The translations under genes were made by a program, and so were the position numbers. The notes below the pieces were generated by a model, which was not told the origin of the DNA, ran no database searches, and saw nothing but the letters and a program-made list of their open reading frames with translations. Below, piece after piece: positions 20,518 to 29,702 of a stretch of DNA of 64,000 nucleotides. The stretch is from Solibacillus sp. FSL W7-1464 (lineage in GTDB: Bacteria > Bacillota > Bacilli > Bacillales_A > Planococcaceae): NCBI RefSeq assembly GCF_038004425.1, contig NZ_JBBORC010000001.1:1155001-1219000 (forward strand). Direction: 5' to 3'. Position 1 is the stretch's first letter, and the number at the start of each line of letters is the position of its first letter.

Positions 20518-21132
20518 ATGTTCAAAAAATTAGCATCAGATGCATTAGGTCTATCAGATATAGGAGTAGTGATTTCAAGACAGGACTTTGACAAAACGGA
20601 TTCGGATGATTTTATTTTTAATGAGGTCGATGAGAAAATCTACTTCCTGATCAAAACAAAAGCGGATGAGTATTGCTTCACAAACTATGCGTTAATCCAT
20701 GTGGACGGCGCGAATGCGATGAGCAAAAAACGTATGCTGCGTCGCTATGACTATGAACATTTTGCGATTGAAGAAGTGCTGCTGGAAACTGCCGGTACAA
20801 TCGATCTGGATGTTGAAATTAAGTTTGTCATCGGAAATGTGCCGTTAAGTATCGATATTCATAAAAAACACTTAACGGAAATTAAAGATCTGTACAAAGC
20901 GCTTCATGCGATTTCACTAGAACAAAAAGCGAATACATTCAGCATGGATGCGGCAAAACAAAGCTTGAATTTAGCTGCATCTGCAATCGGCCGCGCCGGC
21001 AGTGATGGTATCTCACCAGCTGCTGCATTTAAGGAAATCACGGCATTTTCACATAGATGGATGCTTGAGCAGAAGAAAGCATTTGTAAAAAAAGATTTTG
21101 GCGATGTTTTCGAGAAATATATTAACAATTAA
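20518..21132 (+). CDS. yvbH: YvbH-family PH-like domain protein
   Basis: Cytoplasmic protein of unknown function with a bacterial PH-like domain (residues ~1-125) and a C-terminal helical YvbH-like oligomerisation region (~135-204). It closely follows B. subtilis YvbH as I recall it, including the start MFKKLASDALGLSDIG, CFTNYALIHVDGANAMSKKR, and TIDLDVEIKF. ATG at 20518 with AAAGGAGG 7 nt before it. It begins 75 nt after the desaturase with no terminator between, so they may be co-transcribed. Confidence 0.88.
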   Translation: MFKKLASDALGLSDIGVVISRQDFDKTDSDDFIFNEVDEKIYFLIKTKADEYCFTNYALIHVDGANAMSKKRMLRRYDYEHFAIEEVLLETAGTIDLDVEIKFVIGNVPLSIDIHKKHLTEIKDLYKALHAISLEQKANTFSMDAAKQSLNLAASAIGRAGSDGISPAAAFKEITAFSHRWMLEQKKAFVKKDFGDVFEKYINN

Positions 21133-21144
21133 TCGTAGTAGACG

Positions 21145-21181
21145 ACACCCATTTCTGAAATTGAAATAGGGTGTTTTCTTT
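21145..21181 (+). terminator. Probable terminator after yvbH
   Basis: Stem ACACCC.TTTC with GAAA.GGGTGT and a T-rich tail. Confidence 0.7.
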
Positions 21182-21277
21182 TTGGTCATTTTCCGTTTTT
21201 TGACCGTATTTAAGGGGAAGAGAAACAATAAAGTGATTTTCCCCCTTTTTAATAATGAATGATGGCAGGTGGCGCTG

Positions 21278-23461
21278 ATGAAAAAAATATTACTCGTACT
21301 AGGATTGCTGCTCATTACCGTTCCGCTAGGGATTTATTTAATGAATAATAAATCAGAAAAGGATGATGTAGATGTGGATTCCTCAACATCAAAACAACTT
21401 ACCGCAACATCTGTTAAACCGGTCTATGAGCAGGATATTGCCTATAATGCGCGGGTATTAAGCGATCGGTATGAGGTACTGCAAAATGGCGAATGGCAGG
21501 AGATAACCGTTAAAGGGGTAAACATCGGGATGGCTAAGCCAGGTCTTTTCCCGGGTGAAGCAGGCATCACAAAAAAAGACTATACTAGATGGCTGGAATG
21601 GATTGGTGATATGCACGCAAATGCAATCCGTGTTTACACAATCCACCCACCGGCATTTTATGAAGCGTTGCTCGAGTACAATGAGTCACATGAACAGCCG
21701 ATTTACTTGTTTCATGGGGTATGGCTGGAAGAAGAGCCGGTAGTAGAACAAATGGATGTATACGGTGAACCGACAGAAAAGTTTCAAAAGGAAATCAAAC
21801 ATATTATCGATATTCTTCATGGCAATGCGGAAATTGAACATCAGCCCGGTCATGCATCAGGGAACTATACGGCCAATGTTGCTCCGTATGTCATTGGGTG
21901 GATGATCGGCATCGAGTGGTATCCTTTTGCGGTGAATTCAGTGAATGAAAAATATAAAGGCAAGGCTCAATTCGAAGGCAGATACTTTGCAACAAAGGAC
22001 GCCGCACCATTTGAAATATGGCTGGCTGAACAAATGGAATATGCTGCCCGCTATGAAATCGATCAATACAAATGGATGCGCCCGTTCAGTTTTACGAACT
22101 GGGTAACGACCGATTTACTGGCCCATCCTTATGAGCCGAGTGAAGAGGAAGATATGGCATCGGTAAACCCGAATGTTATTTATGAAAAGAAAGAGCTGCA
22201 GCAAGTAGGCCAATTCGCAAATTATCATGTGTATCCGTATTATCCTGATTTTATGAATTATACCCCTGACTATTTGGAGTATATCGACCACCGCGGTAAA
22301 CGAAACAACTATGCGGCGTATTTGAATGATCTGAAGAAAGCGCACAGATTGCCGATTTTAATATCGGAATTTGGGATACCGGCTTCCCGCGGTTTGACGC
22401 ATAAAAATCCGTTTGGCTGGAATCAGGGTTTTGTGACCGAGCGCCAGCAGGGGGAATATTTAGTCAGTCTCTATGAAGATATTCTGGATGAAGGCATGCT
22501 TGGAGGCTTAGTGTTCTCCTGGCAGGATGAGTGGTTTAAACGGACATGGAATACGATGGATCTCGATAATCCCGATCAGCGGCCATTTTGGTCAAATGCG
22601 CAAACAAATGAACAGCAGTTCGGACTGCTCAGCTTTGATACATTGAAAATAAAAGTGGATGGGGATACATCGGACTGGGCCGATAAAAAGCCGATGTATG
22701 AAACGGAACAGATGACCATTTATCTGGATTCTGATGAACGTTATTTATATTTACGGATAGACGCGGAAAATGTGGTGTTTTCTGATGATTATTATCCACT
22801 GATCTACTTCAGTACAGTAAAAGGGCAGGGGAATTTAACGTATCAGGGCTACCCGTTATTAAATGAAGCGGATTTTGTACTCACGATAAAAGAAGAAGAC
22901 AACAGCAGAATTGAAGTTGATGCCTACTATGATCTGTTCCAGAAACTGTACGGCGATCGTTTAAAGCAAGTTCCGTTTGAAGGTACAAAGCAAAAAAACA
23001 GAGGCCAGTTTAACCCAATCGAATATGCACTAAACAAAGAAATGACGATTCCGGTACTGAACAAAACTCATCCATTCGAAAAATACGAAACAGGGAAGCT
23101 TCGAAAAGGAAACGGCAACCCGGAAAGTCCGGATTATGATTCACTTGCCGATTATGCGATTAATGAAGCGGACGGGGTTTTAGAAATTCGTATTCCTTGG
23201 CTGTTGCTGAATTTTACGGATCCGAGCCGTCTGGAAGTGTGGTCGGATTTATACAGAAATGAGGAAATGACAACGGAAATCACAAAGGGAATTGAAGTCG
23301 GTGCATTGATCATCGAAAATGATGAAATGAAAATAAAGATTCCGGAAAGTAAAACAGACCTGAAAACCTACACATGGAAAGGTTGGACAATACCGCAATA
23401 TAAGGAACGTTTAAAGGAATCGTATTATATTTTGCAGGAAAAGTTCTCAAATATACAGTGA
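21278..23461 (+). CDS. Exported glycoside hydrolase-like protein, TIM-barrel plus C-terminal sugar-binding-like domain
   Basis: Predicted membrane-anchored extracellular protein: a Lys-rich start and one hydrophobic segment (residues ~3-23) act as signal or anchor, without a lipobox. Residues ~60-440 look like a clan-A TIM barrel (WIGDMHANAIRVYTIHPP near 110). Glu213 (GIEWYP) and Glu364 (ISEFG) are candidate acid/base and nucleophile. From ~455 to the end is a beta-rich region (DGDTSDWADKK start) like CBM9/DOMON-type modules. Substrate unknown. First gene of a run ending with a GT2 synthase, so it may trim or process that polymer. ATG at 21278 with AGGTGG before it. Confidence 0.75.
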   Translation: MKKILLVLGLLLITVPLGIYLMNNKSEKDDVDVDSSTSKQLTATSVKPVYEQDIAYNARVLSDRYEVLQNGEWQEITVKGVNIGMAKPGLFPGEAGITKKDYTRWLEWIGDMHANAIRVYTIHPPAFYEALLEYNESHEQPIYLFHGVWLEEEPVVEQMDVYGEPTEKFQKEIKHIIDILHGNAEIEHQPGHASGNYTANVAPYVIGWMIGIEWYPFAVNSVNEKYKGKAQFEGRYFATKDAAPFEIWLAEQMEYAARYEIDQYKWMRPFSFTNWVTTDLLAHPYEPSEEEDMASVNPNVIYEKKELQQVGQFANYHVYPYYPDFMNYTPDYLEYIDHRGKRNNYAAYLNDLKKAHRLPILISEFGIPASRGLTHKNPFGWNQGFVTERQQGEYLVSLYEDILDEGMLGGLVFSWQDEWFKRTWNTMDLDNPDQRPFWSNAQTNEQQFGLLSFDTLKIKVDGDTSDWADKKPMYETEQMTIYLDSDERYLYLRIDAENVVFSDDYYPLIYFSTVKGQGNLTYQGYPLLNEADFVLTIKEEDNSRIEVDAYYDLFQKLYGDRLKQVPFEGTKQKNRGQFNPIEYALNKEMTIPVLNKTHPFEKYETGKLRKGNGNPESPDYDSLADYAINEADGVLEIRIPWLLLNFTDPSRLEVWSDLYRNEEMTTEITKGIEVGALIIENDEMKIKIPESKTDLKTYTWKGWTIPQYKERLKESYYILQEKFSNIQ

Positions 23462-23521
23462 ACTTTGGCGTAAAATCCGGGCGCCGGTTGGATTATATGT
23501 ATGAACAGGGGTGAAATAAAA

Positions 23522-24376
23522 ATGAAAGAAACGAAGAACCAGTTCGGTAATGGCATAGAGAATTTTCGGGATTTGAAGCATCTCTATAATTTGCAGCTGG
23601 CTTATGTCAGAAAAAAGGGGATTCATTTTTCGTTTGTTCTCGTGAAATATACAGATGATGCTTCCGCAAGTTATGAAGATTTCTATCAATTAGTAAAAGA
23701 TCATTTACGTAAGTCGGATTTTGTTTTTGCGCATCAGTCAAAACAATATATCATTCTTCTTCTGTCAATCAGCAAAGTAATGGAATCACAATCTTTTCTA
23801 AGCCGGCTTCAATCTGCACTATCACCGTTAAAAATGCCGCTTGTCGCCGTTATAGCAGAAATAGCGAATTCTTTGCATCCGCTTGAAGAAGTGCTGGAAG
23901 CTGGTGAAGCAAAATTGTTGGGCCTGGATTTTTCAGATGCTCAAATAGTGGCAATTCCACATTTTGCGGAAAAAGAGCGAATCAAGATGAAGATAAGCAT
24001 AATTGAAAATGATCCTATTACACAATCTATTTTTTCGAATCTGTTTCATAATCTGGAAACAGCTGAGCAGAATTTGGAGGTTAAGGTGTTCAATGACGGA
24101 CTTGAATTTGTAGAATCAGACTGGTACCGAAGTGAGCATCATCATATTGTCGTGCTGAATGATATTTTACCTAGGAAAAATGGCTTTGAGGTTTTGCATT
24201 ATTTGCGCGGTTTACCTAATGAACAAAAGTATTTAATTTTATTCATATCATCGCGCAATTCCGAGGAAGCCCAGCTTTACTGTCTTGAAAATGGTGCTGA
24301 TGCTTACTTTGTCCGTCCCTTTAATTTGAAGATATTTGAGATTCGCATTAAAAATCATTTGAGAAGGTCGCGGTAA
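23522..24376 (+). CDS. Degenerate GGDEF-like domain fused to a pseudo-receiver
   Basis: Two-domain signalling protein (284 aa). Residues ~15-150 have the alternating pattern of a GGDEF fold (FSFVLVKYTDD, DHLRKSDFVFAH, YIILLLSIS) but no GG[D/E]EF motif, so no cyclase activity is expected. Residues ~157-284 form a receiver in which the phosphoacceptor position (four before Pro217) is Asn213, the acidic pair is Glu162/Asn163, and the conserved Lys is Arg265. Phosphorylation is therefore unlikely. It sits between the exported hydrolase and the HEAT/GT2 genes and probably senses or scaffolds rather than catalyses. ATG at 23522, AGGGGTG upstream. Confidence 0.7.
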   Translation: MKETKNQFGNGIENFRDLKHLYNLQLAYVRKKGIHFSFVLVKYTDDASASYEDFYQLVKDHLRKSDFVFAHQSKQYIILLLSISKVMESQSFLSRLQSALSPLKMPLVAVIAEIANSLHPLEEVLEAGEAKLLGLDFSDAQIVAIPHFAEKERIKMKISIIENDPITQSIFSNLFHNLETAEQNLEVKVFNDGLEFVESDWYRSEHHHIVVLNDILPRKNGFEVLHYLRGLPNEQKYLILFISSRNSEEAQLYCLENGADAYFVRPFNLKIFEIRIKNHLRRSR

Positions 24377-24377
24377 T

Positions 24378-25418
24378 ATGATTGATCGCCAATTTTTAGT
24401 CGGTGCGGTCATAGTGGGCGCCATCTTGCTGATTGTTGTTTTGTGTATATTTATATATTTAGTGTATAAAGGGATGCAAAGAGACCGGATCAATGAAAAG
24501 ATGAATGCATATTTCGAACAATATCAAACGGAATGGTATAACTACCTCGTTTATAATGAACCGCTGGACCACAGGCCGGATGATACTACGATGAGGGCGA
24601 TTGATCAACTGTTTGTATCATATCTGACCACACTTAATAATGAGTCTATTCACCGGAAAGTTTCCGAATATGCGGCATTGAATATGCAGAATTACTATGT
24701 CGAGCAAATAAAAAGCCGTGATCGATCGGTCCGTTTGAATGTATTGCAACGTACATTATTGCTGGAGCTGGAATTTTTAGTACCGATCATTGAGCGGCAT
24801 TTAAAAAATAAACGCGATTATGAAATGGAAGAATATTTATTGATGCTGCGTGTAGTCGCAAAATATAATCGTAATTTGTTTTTTGCCCATGTTTATAAAC
24901 CGAGATTACCGTTGGATGACTATGAATATAAACTTTTGTTGTCGACGATTGATGAGGGCTATATCGACTATTTCACACATCATTTTGAATCCTTGCCAAT
25001 CCAACTGAAACTGGCGCTGCTTGATTATCTGAGCCTGAGCACAAATGTAAGCAATGATTTTCTCTCTTTCTATGAGCTTTTGTTGGCATCGGAACAGCAG
25101 GAGATAAGAATCCGGGTTCTAAAGGCGATTGCCTCATTTGGTATGATTTCTGATTTACAGTTATATGAACGCTTCGTCGTTTCTTCCAGCTGGGAAGAAA
25201 GGCTGATGATGGCGAAAATTTTGCGGTTTGAAAAAAAAGAGGAATCGTATCGGTATCTTCAGCGGTTAATCACGGATTCGAATTGGCAAGTACGTAAACA
25301 GGCCGCCTTATCCTTACTCAATATGCCAAAGGGACAAGTAATATTAAAGCAAATAATCGACAGTAAAAATGATTTGTATGCAGCAGATATGGCAAGGGAA
25401 GTCCTAAAGTTAGGGTGA
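24378..25418 (+). CDS. Membrane-anchored HEAT-like repeat protein (paralogue 1)
   Basis: N-terminal TM helix at ~8-30, then an all-alpha cytoplasmic region. The clearest HEAT-like units lie at ~240-335 (EIRIRVLKAIASFG, WQVRKQAALSLLNMP). It is homologous along its full 346 aa to the protein at 27039, roughly half identical by eye (shared LRVxAKYNRNLFxAHxYKPRL and VRKQAALSL). Starts 2 nt after the previous stop and is 7 nt before the GT2 gene, so it is co-translated with the synthase; a scaffold or partner role is inferred. Confidence 0.8.
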   Translation: MIDRQFLVGAVIVGAILLIVVLCIFIYLVYKGMQRDRINEKMNAYFEQYQTEWYNYLVYNEPLDHRPDDTTMRAIDQLFVSYLTTLNNESIHRKVSEYAALNMQNYYVEQIKSRDRSVRLNVLQRTLLLELEFLVPIIERHLKNKRDYEMEEYLLMLRVVAKYNRNLFFAHVYKPRLPLDDYEYKLLLSTIDEGYIDYFTHHFESLPIQLKLALLDYLSLSTNVSNDFLSFYELLLASEQQEIRIRVLKAIASFGMISDLQLYERFVVSSSWEERLMMAKILRFEKKEESYRYLQRLITDSNWQVRKQAALSLLNMPKGQVILKQIIDSKNDLYAADMAREVLKLG

Positions 25419-25424
25419 TGTCAA

Positions 25425-26858
25425 ATGAATACAGATAAAATACTATATTGGTTCAACGAAGTGTTCAGTTCCCTGATCTTCATATATATGTTAACAGTTA
25501 TTGCGGTTTATACATTAATGTTGATCTTTGCTTTTTTTCAGTTGAGAAAAGACAGGAATCTGGACAAGCATCTGGAAGGGAAGGTAAATTTGAATGCAGT
25601 TTATTCAAAGCCTGTATCAATCATTGTCCCTGCTTATAATGAAGAAATCGGAATTATCAGCACGGTTCAGTCATTACTGACGCTTGAATACCCGCAATAT
25701 GAGATCGTGATTGTAAACGATGGTTCGAAAGATGCGACATTGCAGACGGTGATCGATGTCTTTCAGATGGAGCCTGTTTTCCGGACAGTGCAGAATCAGC
25801 TGCCGTCAGCGGAAATCAAGGGCATTTATCATTCGAAACTCCACTATAACATTGTTTTAGTAGACAAGGACAATGGAGGAAAGGCGGATGCGTTAAACGC
25901 AGGCATTAATGTCTCGAGATTTCCATATTTTTGCTCGATTGACGGTGATTCGATTTTATCCACTAAATCTTTGCTGCAAGTGATGAAGCCAATTGTCTCG
26001 TCTAACGGGAAAGTCATTGCTGCAGGCGGAAGTGTGCGTATAGCGAACGGTTCGGAAATCGAATACGGCAGTGTTCTGAAGTCGGTTGTGCCGAATAACC
26101 CGGTTGTCGTCATGCAGATTATTGAGTATTTACGTGCATTTTATATGGGGAGAATTGCGCTGAGCCGTTTTAACTTATTATTAATAATATCTGGTGCATT
26201 CAGTGTCTTTTCGAAAGAATATACAATAAAAGTCGGCGGCTACAATAAGAATACGATTGGTGAAGATATGGAACTGGTCGTCCGGCTGCACCACTATTTA
26301 CTAAAAAATAAAATAAAAAAATCCATTGAATTTATTCCCGATCCGGTATGCTGGACAGAAGCACCGGACAATTTAAAGGATTTAAGAACACAGCGGAGAC
26401 GATGGCATCAAGGGCTGTTAAGCAGTCTTATGCTGAACCGCGGGATGTTGCTCAATCCGAAATACAAACAGATCGGTCTAATATCTGTTCCGTATTTTGT
26501 CTTTGTTGAATTGATCGGTCCGATTATTGAACTGCTGGGCTATCTGTATGTTATTTTATCCTTTGTGATAGGGAGTATTTCTTGGGAACCCGCACTTACA
26601 TTATTTGTCCTGTTTTTAATTTACAGTACCGTAATCTCGATGTTTTCCATTTTGCTTGAAGCTTGGAGTATGGGAACTTATCCGCGCATCAGGGATTCCG
26701 TGAAACTTTTACTGTATTCTTTGTCGGAAGTATTCTGGTTCCGCCCGCTGATGGTTGTTTTCCGCCTTCAAGGATTCTGGTACTTTATTCGGGGCAAAAA
26801 CGAGTGGGGAAGCTTAACTCGTTCTGGATTGCAAAAGAAAGCAAATGATACTGTATAA
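25425..26858 (+). CDS. Processive family 2 glycosyltransferase (polysaccharide synthase, PgaC/HasA-like)
   Basis: Membrane beta-glycosyltransferase. One TM helix at ~15-37, then the GT-A domain: VNDGSKD (~100), VDKDNGGKADALNAG (~145), DGD (~170), GEDMELVVRLH (~280) and the QxxRW motif at Gln323-Trp327 that marks processive synthases. Three to four TM helices follow (~345-450). There is no PilZ domain, unlike BcsA. Such enzymes make and extrude poly-GlcNAc, hyaluronan-like or cellulose-like chains; the product cannot be told here. Flanked by two paralogous HEAT-like proteins. Confidence 0.9.
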   Translation: MNTDKILYWFNEVFSSLIFIYMLTVIAVYTLMLIFAFFQLRKDRNLDKHLEGKVNLNAVYSKPVSIIVPAYNEEIGIISTVQSLLTLEYPQYEIVIVNDGSKDATLQTVIDVFQMEPVFRTVQNQLPSAEIKGIYHSKLHYNIVLVDKDNGGKADALNAGINVSRFPYFCSIDGDSILSTKSLLQVMKPIVSSNGKVIAAGGSVRIANGSEIEYGSVLKSVVPNNPVVVMQIIEYLRAFYMGRIALSRFNLLLIISGAFSVFSKEYTIKVGGYNKNTIGEDMELVVRLHHYLLKNKIKKSIEFIPDPVCWTEAPDNLKDLRTQRRRWHQGLLSSLMLNRGMLLNPKYKQIGLISVPYFVFVELIGPIIELLGYLYVILSFVIGSISWEPALTLFVLFLIYSTVISMFSILLEAWSMGTYPRIRDSVKLLLYSLSEVFWFRPLMVVFRLQGFWYFIRGKNEWGSLTRSGLQKKANDTV

Positions 26859-26872
26859 TATAAACTAAGTCG

Positions 26873-26900
26873 ATAGGCGGAAGTTCTCCGTCTATTTTTA
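26873..26900 (+). terminator. Probable terminator after the GT2 gene
   Basis: Stem ATAGGCGGA with TCCGTCTAT (one mismatch), short loop, then T-rich DNA. Suggests the second HEAT-like gene has its own promoter. Confidence 0.65.
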
Positions 26901-27038
26901 TTGTTTCTCTTTATTACATTTTACATATATAAAAGGAGTATTGGACATAGGAGAAAAAATTGGATGTATAATCTTAACGGAAAAAGGTGATATATTAGTA
27001 ATTAACATAGAAAACAGATTGAGAGGGTCGCGATAATA

Positions 27039-28079
27039 ATGGGAATTGAAGAAATTTTGATGGGGATCTTAATTATCTGTAGTGTAATGCTTTTTATCTT
27101 ACTATGTATTTATAGTTATACGATTTATCAAAAGAACAGAAAGAAACGCGCTTTCAATAACATAAATGACTATATCCAGGAAAATGACAGGGACTGGTAT
27201 AATTATTTAGTTTTAAACAAACCTCTTGGGCATCATTCAAACAAGAAAATGGAATTGGCAGCAATTGATACGATATTGGTTTCATATATTACAACAATGA
27301 ATAAAGACGAAATTCGGGAAAAAGCTTCAACATATGCTGTGTTAAATATGAAAAATTACTATGTGAAGCAAATGATGAGCCGTGATGAATCTGATCGCCT
27401 CCATGCTTTACAGCGCACACTGATTATTGAGCTTGAATTTTTAGTTCCGTTGATCGAACGTCGTTTAAAAGAGAATCGTACGGGTTCTGTGAAAGAGTAT
27501 TTATTAATGTTACGTGTAATGGCGAAATATAATCGGAATTTATTTTTGGCACATTTGTACAAACCTCGATTGACTTTTCGTAACGATGAATACCATATGC
27601 TGCTGGCGAATATGGATGAAAATTATCTGGAACATTTTAAAGACCGTTTTGAAGAGCTGCCGATTCAGCTGAAGTTAGCGTATTTGGAATCTTTATGTCT
27701 GAAACAAAACTTAAATAGTGCATACCTTCAATTATTTGAATGTTTACTGAAATCCGAGTGTGCCGAAATTCGTCTGCGTGCATTAAGAGCTATTTCTTCG
27801 TTTGGCGAAATTTCGCATATAAAGCATTACGAAAACTTTGTTCAGTCCTCTCTTTGGGAAGAGCGCCTGTTACTTGCGGAAATTTTACGTTTTGTTACAG
27901 AAGAGAAGTCCTATACTTATTTGCAAACGTTATTGCAAGATTCGAATAGCAATGTCCGTAAGCAGGCAGCATTATCGCTTATGGATTTACCGGACGGAAA
28001 AACGATACTCCAGCAAGTATCCGGGAGCGGGGAAGAAAGCCCGGCAGCAACAGCAGCGGGAAATAGTGCGGTAATTTAA
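27039..28079 (+). CDS. Membrane-anchored HEAT-like repeat protein (paralogue 2)
   Basis: Same architecture and identical length (346 aa) as the protein at 24378: TM helix at ~7-29, then helical repeats with EIRLRALRAISSFG and SNVRKQAALSLMDLP near the end. The tail differs (Gly/Ser/Ala-rich). The DNA just before both start codons is also alike (GAGAAGGTCGCGGTAAT versus GAGAGGGTCGCGATAAT), so the duplication included the ribosome site. A TATAAT at 26967 could be a -10 box, though its -35 is unclear. Confidence 0.8.
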   Translation: MGIEEILMGILIICSVMLFILLCIYSYTIYQKNRKKRAFNNINDYIQENDRDWYNYLVLNKPLGHHSNKKMELAAIDTILVSYITTMNKDEIREKASTYAVLNMKNYYVKQMMSRDESDRLHALQRTLIIELEFLVPLIERRLKENRTGSVKEYLLMLRVMAKYNRNLFLAHLYKPRLTFRNDEYHMLLANMDENYLEHFKDRFEELPIQLKLAYLESLCLKQNLNSAYLQLFECLLKSECAEIRLRALRAISSFGEISHIKHYENFVQSSLWEERLLLAEILRFVTEEKSYTYLQTLLQDSNSNVRKQAALSLMDLPDGKTILQQVSGSGEESPAATAAGNSAVI

Positions 28080-28245
28080 CAAGTAGTTAAAAAAATAGGC
28101 TTTGTATAGTGATTTATGCTATTATAAAACACGTTGATATTTTTCTTCATTAAGTGAATGAAGAGCATGCTACCGGCGAATTTAAAGATGCAGCGTTGCC
28201 GGAGTAAAGTATATAAGTGCTAACCTTGAAAGGATGATATAAATT

Positions 28246-29595
28246 ATGAGTTACGAACGTACGAAAACCGTATCTCTACATACATTAGGGTGTAAAGTAA
28301 ACCACTATGAAACAGAAGCTATTTGGCAGCTATTTAAAGAGCAGGGATATGAGCGTACTGAGTTCGATCATCAGGCGGACGTGTATGTTATTAATACATG
28401 TACAGTAACAAACACCGGCGATAAAAAATCCCGCCAAGTAATTCGCCGTGCCATTCGTCAAAATCCGGATGCGGTAATATGTGTAACGGGCTGTTACGCA
28501 CAAACGTCACCGGCTGAAATTATGGCGATTCCAGGGGTCGATATTGTTGTTGGGACACAGGACCGCGAGAAAATGCTTGGATATATCGATCAATACCGTA
28601 ACGAACGCCAGCCGATCAATGCGGTACGCAATATTATGAAAAACCGTGTGTATGAGGAGTTGGATGTACCGGCATTTACTGACCGTACTCGTGCCTCACT
28701 GAAAATCCAGGAAGGCTGCAATAACTTCTGTACGTTCTGTATCATTCCTTGGGCGCGCGGCTTAATGCGTTCACGTGATCCGGAAGAAGTTATTCGCCAG
28801 GCACAGCAGCTTGTTGATGCGGGTTATCTGGAAATCGTCCTTACAGGCATTCATACAGGCGGATACGGACAAGACTTCAAAGACTATAATCTGGCACAGC
28901 TGTTACGCGATTTGGAAGCACAGGTTAAAGGTTTGAAACGTTTGCGTATTTCTTCAATTGAAGCATCCCAATTAACAGATGAGGTTATTGAAGTACTGCA
29001 AAACTCTGAAATTGTGGTAAACCATTTACACATTCCGATTCAATCGGGTTCGGATACGGTATTAAAACGTATGCGCCGTAAGTATACGATGGAGTTTTTC
29101 GCAGAGCGTCTTGAAAAGCTGAAAATCGCTTTGCCGGACCTAGCTGTAACTTCTGACGTAATCGTAGGTTTCCCGGGTGAAACAGAAGAAGAGTTTATGG
29201 AAACATACAATTTCATCCGCGATCACAAATTCTCGGAGCTTCATGTATTCCCGTATTCTCAACGTACAGGTACACCTGCAGCGAGAATGGAAGATCAAGT
29301 TGACGAAGAAATCAAAAACGAACGTGTTCACCGTTTAATTGCGCTGAATGATCAGCTAGCAAAAGAATATGCTTCCCGTTTTGAAGGGGAAGTACTGGAA
29401 GTGATTCCGGAAGAACGTTTTAAAGATGGCGACAATGAAAACTTATATGTAGGTTATACAACAAACTACTTAAAAGTTATTTTCGAAGGAACAGAAGAAA
29501 TGGTCGGACAACTTGTAAAAGTTAAAGTTACAAAAGCTGGCTATCCGTACAACGAAGGACAATTCGTTCGCGTACTGGAAGGCCAGGCAATTTAA
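28246..29595 (+). CDS. mtaB: tRNA (N6-threonylcarbamoyladenosine37-C2)-methylthiotransferase MtaB
   Basis: Radical SAM methylthiotransferase that makes ms2t6A37 in tRNA. N-terminal UPF0004 domain with the three auxiliary-cluster cysteines (LGCKVN, NTCTVTN, TGCYAQ), radical SAM domain with CNNFCTFCIIPWARG near 157-171, and a C-terminal TRAM domain. 449 aa, as in B. subtilis YqeV, which there directly follows rsmE; here an accessory block of ~9.6 kb intervenes. AAAGGATG before ATG. Confidence 0.96.
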   Translation: MSYERTKTVSLHTLGCKVNHYETEAIWQLFKEQGYERTEFDHQADVYVINTCTVTNTGDKKSRQVIRRAIRQNPDAVICVTGCYAQTSPAEIMAIPGVDIVVGTQDREKMLGYIDQYRNERQPINAVRNIMKNRVYEELDVPAFTDRTRASLKIQEGCNNFCTFCIIPWARGLMRSRDPEEVIRQAQQLVDAGYLEIVLTGIHTGGYGQDFKDYNLAQLLRDLEAQVKGLKRLRISSIEASQLTDEVIEVLQNSEIVVNHLHIPIQSGSDTVLKRMRRKYTMEFFAERLEKLKIALPDLAVTSDVIVGFPGETEEEFMETYNFIRDHKFSELHVFPYSQRTGTPAARMEDQVDEEIKNERVHRLIALNDQLAKEYASRFEGEVLEVIPEERFKDGDNENLYVGYTTNYLKVIFEGTEEMVGQLVKVKVTKAGYPYNEGQFVRVLEGQAI

Positions 29596-29629
29596 TATTG
29601 TGTTTCGACATAATTAAATAATTTTATGA

Positions 29630-29664
29630 AAAAAGAGAGATTGCACTGTGCAATCTCTCTTTTT
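29630..29664 (+). terminator. Terminator after mtaB
   Basis: 17-bp perfect stem AAAAAGAGAGATTGCAC and complement, single-base loop in the fully paired form, T5 end. Confidence 0.9.
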
Positions 29665-29702
29665 GTGTTAGATGACATTACTTGCTGTGAAAAGATTAAT
29701 TA

